DNA from: an uncultured Clostridiaceae bacterium
Lineage (GTDB): Bacteria > Bacillota > Clostridia > Clostridiales > Oxobacteraceae
Assembly: GCA_937900065.1 (NCBI GenBank)
Contig: CALCDS010000387.1
Location: 1 to 15,540, forward strand
DNA: 15,540 bases
Direction: 5' to 3'
Shown: piece after piece, positions 1 to 6,973 of the stretch
Position numbering within the stretch: the stretch's first letter is position 1
Layout: every line of letters starts with the position of its first letter
Position numbers and translations under genes: made by a program
The notes under the pieces: generated by a model
Told to the model about the DNA's origin: nothing
What the model saw: the letters and a program-made list of their open reading frames with translations, nothing else
The model's database searches: none

Positions 1-30
1 TAATTTTAAAGTGTGCTCATTATAGTTGTG

Positions 31-70
31 ATGGCAGTAATGATTAACATTGTTACTGCTATTTAAATTT
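31..70 (+). terminator. Hairpin before scfB, possible partial terminator or attenuator
   Basis: Positions 31-40 (ATGGCAGTAA) pair with 53-62 (TTACTGCTAT) in a 10-bp stem with one G-U pair and a 12-nt loop, followed by a modest T-rich run (63-70). The hairpin sits just before the scfB ribosome binding site. Inference: in Clostridia the short SCIFF precursor gene normally precedes scfB, and a leaky terminator between them would let precursor be made in excess of enzyme. The precursor itself is not in the window, so this role is not proven. The T-run is interrupted by A residues, so termination would be incomplete at best. Confidence 0.45.
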
Positions 71-86
71 TAGGGGGAAAATATCG

Positions 87-1451
87 TTGTTTAACATACA
101 CAAGTTTGAGCAGAATGGCATAAAGATATTGCTTGATGCCAATAGCGGGGCTGTTCACATAGTTGATGATATAATCTATGATATTGTTGATTTTTATAAG
201 GATCTAAATTTTGATGAAATAATAAATAAATTTGCATACAAGTACGATGTCGAGGATATAAAAGAAGCTTTGCATGAGTTGAAAGAACTCGAGGATAACG
301 GATTGCTCTATTCGGACGACCCGTATGAGGATATTGCCGTAAATGAAGGGGCTTCATATGTCAAAGCATTATGCCTAAACATTGCTCATGACTGCAACTT
401 AAGGTGCAAATATTGTTTTGCTTCAAAAGGCGGTTATGGAGGGAAAAGAAGCCTCATGTCCAAAGAGGTCGGGAAAGCTTCAATAGATTTTGTGATCGAG
501 AAATCAGGGCCAAGGAAGAATATTGAAGTAGATCTTTTCGGGGGAGAGCCCCTTATGAATTTCGAAGCCGTAAAATCGATCGTGCAATACGGAAGGGAAA
601 AGGGCAAGGAACACGGAAAAGACATAAGGTTTACAATGACCACGAACGCTACATTATTGAATGATGAAATAATCGATTACCTTGATAAAAATATGGTCAA
701 TATAGTTCTTAGCATCGACGGCAGAAAAAAGGTGAACGATGACGTCAGGGTAAGGTGTGACGGCAGCGGTACTTATGACTGGATACTTCCCAAAATAAAA
801 AAGATGGTCGATAGAAGGACTAAGGGCAAGCAATATTATGTGAGAGGGACGTTTACGTCCAAAAACTTGGATTTTTACAATGACGTGATAAGCCTTGCCG
901 ATTTGGGTTTTAAGGAAATATCGATAGAACCTGTAGTGCTTCCATACGACAATGAACTTGCACTCAAAGATGAGTACATAGATGAGATATTTCAGCAGTA
1001 TGACAAGCTATCTTTAGAGATAATAAAGCGGAAAAAGGAAGGCCGTCCCATAAGATTCTATCATTTTGCAATAGACATAAACGGAGGGCCGTGCATATAT
1101 AAAAGGGTGTCAGGTTGCGGTGCAGGTTTTGAATACGTTGCCGTGACCCCTGAAGGGGATATTTACCCCTGCCATCAATTTGTCGGAAAAGATTCGTTTA
1201 AAATGGGCACCGTATTTGAAAAAGAGCTTGACAAGAATATAACCGATATGTTTAAAAAAGGGCATATATACAATAAACCTGAATGCAGAAAATGCTGGGC
1301 TAAGTTCTACTGCAGCGGTGGGTGCCAGGCCAATAACTACAATTTTAACGGCAGCATATTAAAACCGTACAGATTAGGATGTAAACTCCAGAAAAAGAGG
1401 CTCGAATGCGCCATAATGATAAAAGCCGTGGAAATGCAATCACATTTATAG
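87..1451 (+). CDS. scfB: Radical SAM/SPASM SCIFF peptide maturase (thioether-forming)
   Basis: Radical SAM enzyme of the SCIFF maturase family, which installs Cys-to-alpha-carbon thioether cross-links in the small Cys-rich peptide SCIFF (ScfA). Residues 1-85 resemble the precursor-binding (PqqD/RRE-like) N-terminal domain of this family, with an NSGAVHIVD stretch near residue 19. The radical SAM cluster motif is C103-N-L-R-C107-K-Y-C110, followed by the GGEPL motif near 155. The C-terminal SPASM region carries Cys 336, 344, 362, 400, 403, 409, 413, 432 and 441, enough for two auxiliary iron-sulfur clusters. Length (454 aa) fits the family. The start is a TTG at 87, chosen because TAGGGGG (71-77) lies 9 nt upstream and no ATG fits the family's N-terminus. 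The precursor gene is expected immediately left of the window. Family assignment is from recalled resemblance; specificity for SCIFF is inferred. Confidence 0.88.
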   Translation: MFNIHKFEQNGIKILLDANSGAVHIVDDIIYDIVDFYKDLNFDEIINKFAYKYDVEDIKEALHELKELEDNGLLYSDDPYEDIAVNEGASYVKALCLNIAHDCNLRCKYCFASKGGYGGKRSLMSKEVGKASIDFVIEKSGPRKNIEVDLFGGEPLMNFEAVKSIVQYGREKGKEHGKDIRFTMTTNATLLNDEIIDYLDKNMVNIVLSIDGRKKVNDDVRVRCDGSGTYDWILPKIKKMVDRRTKGKQYYVRGTFTSKNLDFYNDVISLADLGFKEISIEPVVLPYDNELALKDEYIDEIFQQYDKLSLEIIKRKKEGRPIRFYHFAIDINGGPCIYKRVSGCGAGFEYVAVTPEGDIYPCHQFVGKDSFKMGTVFEKELDKNITDMFKKGHIYNKPECRKCWAKFYCSGGCQANNYNFNGSILKPYRLGCKLQKKRLECAIMIKAVEMQSHL

Positions 1452-1522
1452 AGTAAAATTGTGAAATGCTCAAAGAAATTTATGGCATTTGTAATCAGTT
1501 GATTTGTGATGGATTTTATATT

Positions 1523-1568
1523 GCATGCAGCCCTATGGGATTATTTCCCATAGGGCTGCATGCTTGTA
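1523..1568 (+). terminator. Perfect 18-bp hairpin downstream of scfB
   Basis: Positions 1523-1540 are an exact inverted repeat of 1546-1563, giving an 18-bp stem rich in GC with a 5-nt loop (TTATT). The stem ends in the self-complementary sequence GCATGC. It follows the scfB stop by about 70 nt and precedes the secD promoter by 5 nt, so it most likely ends scfB transcription. The following tail (TTGTATTG) is only moderately T-rich, so termination efficiency is uncertain. Confidence 0.7.
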
Positions 1569-1597
1569 TTGACTATGATATTTAAGTGTAATATAAT
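1569..1597 (+). promoter_or_regulatory. Sigma-A promoter of secDF
   Basis: A -35 box TTGACT (1569-1574) and a perfect -10 box TATAAT (1592-1597) are separated by the optimal 17 nt. Transcription should start near 1603-1606, leaving a leader of about 30 nt before the secD ATG at 1637. The -35 box differs from the consensus TTGACA at one base. Confidence 0.8.
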
Positions 1598-1636
1598 AAT
1601 CGTATTGAAAAATTGGAACAGGGAGGGAAAAAACCG

Positions 1637-2863
1637 ATGAAACGGAGAAGTCCTATAATATTCACTTTAATATTTGCTCTAATAGCCCTGATATCATATG
1701 TATCGGCTTTCGGACTGAATCTTGGCGATTACAGGATCAACAGCCTTGGAAGCGGAGTCAAACAAGGCCTTGATTTAAAGGGTGGCGTTTATGTTGTAGT
1801 GGCAATACAGGATAAGAATGTAAACGCTGATATGGTCGATAGGACGATACAGCTTATAAAAGAGCGTATAGACAAGTTCGGAGTTGTGGATCCGACCGTT
1901 GTCAAAGAAGGAAACAACAGGATAAGGATTGAGATACCCGGCATGAATGACCAGAAACAGGCGCTTGAACTTATCGGAAAGACAGGTTACCTCAAGTTTA
2001 CGGCTCCGGACGGAAGCGAGATCTTAAATGGAAAAGATATAAAAAATGCTTATGTTTCGATCGATTCATATAATAAGCCGGTCGTAAGTCTTGAGATGAA
2101 TGAAGATGGTACAAAGAAGTTTGCAGCTGCCACACAAAAGTATGTAAATCAGAAGATATCCATATATCTTGATGAGGATTTGCTTACCGATCCGGTGGTT
2201 AAGACAGCTATTCCCGATGGAAAAGCAGTTATTGAGGGGATGGAGAGCACCGAAACCGCTAAGAGAATCGCATCGCTCATAAAATCAGGAGCACTCCCTG
2301 TTACATTAAAGGCTGAAAATGTGAGGCTTATAGGTCCGTCACTGGGCTCTGATGCTCTGCAGAGAAGCATATTGGCAGGTATAGTAGGCATATCGCTGGC
2401 TTTGATCTTTATGCTGGCATATTACAAACTTCCTGGTTTTATTGCTGATATGGCACTTATAGTTTATATAATATTGACTATATTGGTTTTTGTTTTGTTT
2501 AAAGTAACATTGACCCTTCCTGGAATTTCAGGGTTGCTGCTTACCATAGGAATGGCTGTTGATGCCAATGTACTTATATTTGAGAGGATAAAAGAAGAAC
2601 TTAAGATGGGAAAGACGCTGCATGCAGCATTGAATGCAGGGTTTGATAGAGCTCTGACTGCAATTATCGATTCCAACGTCACTACGATAATCTCCGGAAT
2701 CGTACTTGCGATAATGGGTACAGGTCCTATAAAGGGTTTTGCAGTAACTCTGATAATCGGTGTAATCATAAGCATGTTTACTGCAGTCGTTGTGACGAGG
2801 TTCCTGCTGGGACTTGTTGTGGATATAAAGGCACTGTCAAAGCCAAAATATTATGGAGCTTAA
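1637..2863 (+). CDS. secD: Protein translocase subunit SecD
   Basis: Membrane subunit of the SecDF complex, which uses the proton gradient to help pull exported proteins out of the SecYEG channel. An N-terminal membrane segment (about residues 6-26) is followed by GLDLKGG (44-50), the hallmark of the family, and the extracytoplasmic P1 domain (about 45-235). Five further membrane segments span about 240-400. The conserved motif V-DANV-I-ERI-EE lies near 308-321 and contains D309, in the region implicated in proton transport. The 408-aa length fits the short SecD of Clostridia, much shorter than E. coli SecD. I chose ATG 1637 because GGGAGGG (1621-1627) lies 9 nt upstream; an in-frame TTG at 1613 lies too close to the predicted transcription start to have its own ribosome binding site. 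The gene is transcribed with secF 12 nt downstream. Confidence 0.96.
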   Translation: MKRRSPIIFTLIFALIALISYVSAFGLNLGDYRINSLGSGVKQGLDLKGGVYVVVAIQDKNVNADMVDRTIQLIKERIDKFGVVDPTVVKEGNNRIRIEIPGMNDQKQALELIGKTGYLKFTAPDGSEILNGKDIKNAYVSIDSYNKPVVSLEMNEDGTKKFAAATQKYVNQKISIYLDEDLLTDPVVKTAIPDGKAVIEGMESTETAKRIASLIKSGALPVTLKAENVRLIGPSLGSDALQRSILAGIVGISLALIFMLAYYKLPGFIADMALIVYIILTILVFVLFKVTLTLPGISGLLLTIGMAVDANVLIFERIKEELKMGKTLHAALNAGFDRALTAIIDSNVTTIISGIVLAIMGTGPIKGFAVTLIIGVIISMFTAVVVTRFLLGLVVDIKALSKPKYYGA

Positions 2864-2875
2864 GGAGGCAGGGAC

Positions 2876-3772
2876 ATGTTTAAAATAATTGAAAATACTA
2901 AAATATGGTTTACATTATCGTTGTTGATAATTGCAATAGGAATGGGTTTCTGGATAGTAAAGGGATTAAACTATGGAATAGATTTTGCAGGCGGAACTGT
3001 GCTGCAAATTGATTTAAAGCATCCTGTAAAAACAGAAGAGGTAATGCAGATTAGGGAAATCGCATCAAAATATGCTAACGACGCCCAGGTAAGTACGGTC
3101 GATAATACAGGTGTCGTCATAAGAAGCAGTGTACTGTCGGAAGATCAGGGGAACAAGATAGAGCAGCTTAAAAAGGATGTCAGCGATAAGTATAATGTAG
3201 ATATAAAAACATGGACAACAGAAACCGTGGGGCCTTCAATAGGCAATGAGCTGAAGCAAAAGGCTGTGCTTTCATTGTTTACAGCATCGGCTGCCATACT
3301 CATATATGTTGCATTGAGATTTGAACTGAAATCCGGCGTTGCAGCAGTGCTCGCAATGCTGCATGATGTATTGATAACCCTAAGCGTGTACTCAATACTG
3401 AGGATACCGGTAAACAGCTCTTTTATTGCAGCAATATTGACTGTAATAGGTTATTCTATCAATGATACCATAGTTATATTTGACAGGATAAGAGAAAACA
3501 TGAAGACGATGAGGAATGTAAGCTACGAGGAGTTGGCTGATGTAAGCTTGACACAAACGATGTCCCGCTCTATAAATACAGGTATGAGCACTTTGTTTAC
3601 AATAACAGCCGTATATTTCATAGGTGTGAGTTCTGTAAAGGAGCTGGCTCTGCCCCTCATAGTAGGTATAATAAGCGGATGCTATTCATCCATATTTATT
3701 GCAACCCCAATATGGGTTATGTGGAAAAACCATGACAAAAAGAATAAAGATGTTGTACGAGCCAATGCTTAA
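2876..3772 (+). CDS. secF: Protein translocase subunit SecF
   Basis: Partner of SecD in the SecDF export complex. A first membrane segment (about residues 10-28) is followed by GIDFAGG (34-40), the SecF counterpart of the SecD GLDLKGG motif, then a short P4 external domain, and five membrane segments over about 125-285. The motif INDTIVIFDRIRE (195-207), with N196-D197, matches the conserved fourth membrane segment of SecF. At 298 aa it is a normal stand-alone SecF; the two subunits are not fused here, unlike B. subtilis SecDF. The start codon ATG 2876 follows AAGGAGG (2862-2868), which overlaps the secD stop codon, so translation of the two genes is probably coupled. The C-terminus is short and basic. 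Confidence 0.96.
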   Translation: MFKIIENTKIWFTLSLLIIAIGMGFWIVKGLNYGIDFAGGTVLQIDLKHPVKTEEVMQIREIASKYANDAQVSTVDNTGVVIRSSVLSEDQGNKIEQLKKDVSDKYNVDIKTWTTETVGPSIGNELKQKAVLSLFTASAAILIYVALRFELKSGVAAVLAMLHDVLITLSVYSILRIPVNSSFIAAILTVIGYSINDTIVIFDRIRENMKTMRNVSYEELADVSLTQTMSRSINTGMSTLFTITAVYFIGVSSVKELALPLIVGIISGCYSSIFIATPIWVMWKNHDKKNKDVVRANA

Positions 3773-3792
3773 GTTTGATGCATTGTTTTCAT

Positions 3793-3825
3793 ATCGCCAT
3801 GTTGTATTTTCAACATGGCGATTTT
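3793..3825 (+). terminator. Intrinsic terminator of secDF
   Basis: ATCGCCATGTTG (3793-3804) pairs perfectly with 3811-3822 around a 6-nt loop TATTTT, and the stem runs into a short T-run (3822-3825). It lies 20 nt after the secF stop and 7 nt before the recJ -35 box. It should end secDF transcripts, perhaps with some read-through because the T-run is short. Confidence 0.75.
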
Positions 3826-3829
3826 AACG

Positions 3830-3858
3830 TTGAACATAAAACCATAATAAAATATAAT
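3830..3858 (+). promoter_or_regulatory. Sigma-A promoter of the recJ-apt-rel run
   Basis: A -35 box TTGAAC (3830-3835) and a perfect TATAAT -10 box (3853-3858) are separated by 17 nt. Transcription should start near 3865, giving a recJ leader of about 70 nt. It is the last good promoter before the 6S RNA unit, so it may drive the whole run from recJ to aspS. Confidence 0.72.
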
Positions 3859-3885
3859 TAACATGTATTACAAAAAGGGATTTTT

Positions 3886-3900
3886 ATGAATCAAGCATAA
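3886..3900 (+). other. Four-codon leader mini-ORF upstream of recJ
   Basis: The predicted recJ leader contains ATGAATCAAGCATAA, encoding Met-Asn-Gln-Ala, preceded by the Shine-Dalgarno-like AAGGG (3875-3879) at about 6 nt. It ends 33 nt before the recJ ATG and is in the same frame. It may be chance in AT-rich sequence; translation is not shown. Confidence 0.25.
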
Positions 3901-3933
3901 TATTGCAGCCGTTTTAAAAGTTGGAGGATTAGT

Positions 3934-6420
3934 ATGCAGAAAGAAACACGCTACATTGTAAGTGACAGATACAATCCAGATGATTGCAAGGACTTTTTAA
4001 AATTAGGTTTAAGCCCGATAATATGCAGCATATTAAAAAACAGAGGGATATCAAATAAGAGCGAAGCTTTAAGATTTTTGAATCCAAAGCTTGATATGCT
4101 CCATGATCCGCTGCTTCTTCCTGATATGGACGAGGCAGTGCATAGTATAAAGCAGTTTGTTGATTCGCACGATAGGATAACCATATATGGGGATTATGAT
4201 GCCGACGGAATCACAAGCACATCCGTTCTATACAGGTGCCTGAAAAGCATAGGAGCGAATGTCGACTATTACATACCCAATAGGGTTGATGAGGGCTATG
4301 GACTTAATATGGATGCTGTTCACAGTATAATTGAAAAAGGTTGCGATCTTATAATAACTGTGGATTGCGGAGTCACATCGATTGATGAAGTAAAATACTG
4401 CAAGGATAATGGCACTGAGATAATAATCACGGATCACCACGAGTGCAAAGATGTCCTGCCGGATACGTTTGTTGTAAATCCTAAAAGGAAGGATTCAATA
4501 TACCCATTTGCAGGACTGGCTGGAGTCGGCGTGGTTTTTAAACTTGTCATGGCCTTATCGAAGTTTTACAAGGATATTGATCCTTTTAAATACATTGATC
4601 TTACCGCAATAGGAACAATAGCCGATATAGTACCTGTTATAGATGAGAACAGAGTGATAATAAAATATGGACTTGATGCTGTTAAAAACACTGCAAATCT
4701 CGGAATTAGGGCTCTTATAAAATCCGTAAACCTATCCTTGGATGATATCGATACGGAAAGCATAGGTTATATAATCGCTCCAAGGATAAATGCCGTAGGC
4801 AGGGTAAGCAGCGCTGATACAGGAGTCAATTTATTTATAACCGATGATGCGGACGAGGCCTTACATTATGCGAAAGTTCTCTGCGATTCAAATCGAACGA
4901 GGCAGGAGATAGAAGAAGCTATTTTGATAGAAGCGGAAGAAAAGCTGAAATCATATGATGATTTTGTCATAGTCCTTGAGTCAAAAGGATGGCATATAGG
5001 TGTGCTTGGGATCGTGGCATCAAGGCTTGTTGAGAGATATTCCAAGCCGACCATACTGTTGAGTTCAAATGAAAATGTCTGCAGGGGATCAGGCAGGAGT
5101 ATCGCAGGCTTTAATTTATATGAAGCGCTGACGGGTTGTTCGGATCTCTTATATAAATTCGGCGGTCACGAACAAGCTGCAGGGCTTTCGCTTCCGATTG
5201 AAAACATAGAGGCTTTCAGAAAAAGGATCAATGAAATTGCCATGAGTGAAAACCGCAGTGCAAATGCCTCTAAGATTTTAAATGCAGACTGTTTTATAAA
5301 ACCTGAAGAGATAAATTTAAAACTTGCGGATGAAATAAAACTTTTGGAACCATTTGGAGTAGGAAACACTGAACCTGTTTTTGTACTGAAATCTGCAAAG
5401 GTAAAGGAAGTGAGGACAGTCGGGGCTAAAAATAACCACTTAAAGTTAAAATTGCAGGGAAAGGATTCTGTGATCGATGGAATAGGTTTCAATATGGGCC
5501 CTTGTGCTGAAGAATGCTCAAATCAAAAAAAAATGGATGTTGCATTTAGCATAGAAAAAAATAAATGGCATGATACTATAAATGTAGAACTCATAATAAA
5601 AGATATGAGGCCGTCCATAATTGAAGGGATTGAAAGGGAATATTGCAGAGGTCTTAAAGTTTTATTTGAGAATTTATGCCGTGATGACGGGTTGGATAAT
5701 GATACATTGTTTGGCTTTGATGTGGCTGATCATGATGTGAACCGTATAATGGAAGAGAATTCGCTCAAACCATCAACTGCAATATTTGTCAGCAACAGTC
5801 ATGATGTTGAAACAGCTTTGGAGTATAAAAGCCTTTATGAAACATGCATTGGGTACAATTCCAAACGCTGCGGGAATCCGGCTTTAATCATATGCCCTGA
5901 CATTGAAAAAATATGTTTTGATGGAATCAGAGAGATATACCTATTGGACAGTTTTGTACAATATGGTATGATTAAAGAGGTTTGTCAAAATCATGACATA
6001 TTATGCCATGCATGCATACCGTCATATGAAGATGTGCAGTTTATCGATTCCATAAAGCCTAAACGCGAGGATATGGTAAAAATATATCTCCATATGAGAA
6101 ATGAATATATAAGAGGCAAAAACAAATGGAGTCTTGAAAAGCTTTCAGAGGAGACTTCTATCGGCTTGCTGCGCTTATATTATATAATGAAGATATTTGA
6201 CGAGCTCTCGATAATATCTTGCGCTTCTCTTGATGATGGAGACCTGCTTGTAAAGTTTAACCGAACCGACAAAAAGGATATAAGCGATTCGCCTTCTATG
6301 AAAATGTTTGAGAAATTGCATAATCGTTTATGCTTTATAAATAAAATATTCAATGATTATATGGATAAGCAAATAGGGGGGACTACTGATGAACATAAAA
6401 GAAAAGATCAGAGTAATTGA
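3934..6420 (+). CDS. recJ: Single-stranded-DNA-specific exonuclease RecJ
   Basis: 5'-to-3' exonuclease on single-stranded DNA, acting in recombinational and mismatch or base-excision repair in the cytoplasm. The DHH-family phosphoesterase motifs are clear: YGDYDADG (residues 85-92), a VDCG motif near 136, and D167-H168-H169. The DHHA1 domain follows with G410-G411-H412. An OB-fold region begins near LEPFGVGN (about 468). After that comes a long C-terminal extension (about 560-828) of the kind seen in Firmicute RecJ proteins; its distal part (about 710-790) is predominantly helical and may be a winged-helix-like module, but I cannot name it. The ATG at 3934 has GGAGG (3923-3927) at 6 nt. The 3' end overlaps apt by 32 nt, so the two are translationally linked. 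Confidence 0.95.
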   Translation: MQKETRYIVSDRYNPDDCKDFLKLGLSPIICSILKNRGISNKSEALRFLNPKLDMLHDPLLLPDMDEAVHSIKQFVDSHDRITIYGDYDADGITSTSVLYRCLKSIGANVDYYIPNRVDEGYGLNMDAVHSIIEKGCDLIITVDCGVTSIDEVKYCKDNGTEIIITDHHECKDVLPDTFVVNPKRKDSIYPFAGLAGVGVVFKLVMALSKFYKDIDPFKYIDLTAIGTIADIVPVIDENRVIIKYGLDAVKNTANLGIRALIKSVNLSLDDIDTESIGYIIAPRINAVGRVSSADTGVNLFITDDADEALHYAKVLCDSNRTRQEIEEAILIEAEEKLKSYDDFVIVLESKGWHIGVLGIVASRLVERYSKPTILLSSNENVCRGSGRSIAGFNLYEALTGCSDLLYKFGGHEQAAGLSLPIENIEAFRKRINEIAMSENRSANASKILNADCFIKPEEINLKLADEIKLLEPFGVGNTEPVFVLKSAKVKEVRTVGAKNNHLKLKLQGKDSVIDGIGFNMGPCAEECSNQKKMDVAFSIEKNKWHDTINVELIIKDMRPSIIEGIEREYCRGLKVLFENLCRDDGLDNDTLFGFDVADHDVNRIMEENSLKPSTAIFVSNSHDVETALEYKSLYETCIGYNSKRCGNPALIICPDIEKICFDGIREIYLLDSFVQYGMIKEVCQNHDILCHACIPSYEDVQFIDSIKPKREDMVKIYLHMRNEYIRGKNKWSLEKLSEETSIGLLRLYYIMKIFDELSIISCASLDDGDLLVKFNRTDKKDISDSPSMKMFEKLHNRLCFINKIFNDYMDKQIGGTTDEHKRKDQSN

Positions 6421-6907
6421 AGGTTTTCCAAAACCCGGCATAAGTTTTAAGGATATTACCACTCTAATAAAAGAGAAAGATGCATTTAAGTATACCATCG
6501 ATGAGATGGTAAATGATCTTAAGGATAAAAACATAGACATAGTTGTAGGTCCTGAAGCGAGAGGATTTATAATCGGTGCTCCGATCGCTTATGGTCTTGG
6601 TGTGGGTTTTGTGCCGATTAGAAAGCCGGGCAAGCTCCCTGCAGAGACATTGAAGATAAAATACGAGCTTGAATATGGTTCCAATGCCTTAGAAATACAC
6701 AAAGATGCAATCAAACCAGGACAGAGAGTAGCGATTGTGGATGATTTGCTTGCAACGGGCGGTACCATACTCGCTGTTGCCAAATTGATTGAAAGTCTGG
6801 GAGGGGAAATAGCTTCGATCAACTTTATAATCGAATTGACAGATTTAAAGGGAAGAGAAAAGCTAAAAGATTATTCAGTAAAATCAATAATAGAGTATCC
6901 AGTGTAA
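6389..6907 (+). CDS. apt: Adenine phosphoribosyltransferase
   Basis: Purine salvage enzyme that makes AMP and pyrophosphate from adenine and PRPP in the cytoplasm. The PRPP-binding loop VDDLLATGGT lies at residues 117-126, with the acidic pair D118-D119. An N-terminal FPKPGISFKDIT stretch and the GPEARGFI segment near 54 are typical of bacterial Apt, as is the 172-aa length. The ATG at 6389 follows a GGGGGG run (6376-6381) lying inside recJ; the 32-nt overlap means apt ribosomes initiate within the recJ reading region. The next gene is rel; apt next to rel is a common Firmicute arrangement, linking purine supply to the nucleotide second messenger made from GTP and GDP. Confidence 0.97.
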   Translation: MNIKEKIRVIEGFPKPGISFKDITTLIKEKDAFKYTIDEMVNDLKDKNIDIVVGPEARGFIIGAPIAYGLGVGFVPIRKPGKLPAETLKIKYELEYGSNALEIHKDAIKPGQRVAIVDDLLATGGTILAVAKLIESLGGEIASINFIIELTDLKGREKLKDYSVKSIIEYPV

Positions 6908-6973
6908 TGCCGGTATATTGATTTATCTGAATTTAAGTTGCTTTGTATTTTCTATCATAGTTGGGAGGATTTT

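Noticed and set aside
1464..1490. Second hairpin after scfB (AAATGC with GCATTT)
   Set aside because: Only six AT-rich pairs around a 15-nt loop; the 18-bp hairpin just downstream is far stronger.
1613..1636. Upstream TTG start of secD adding eight residues
   Set aside because: It lies about 10 nt after the predicted transcription start, and GGGAGGG points to ATG 1637.
6938..6973. Upstream TTG start of rel adding twelve residues
   Set aside because: No ribosome binding site, whereas GGGAGG lies 5 nt before ATG 6974; the added residues do not look like a Rel N-terminus.
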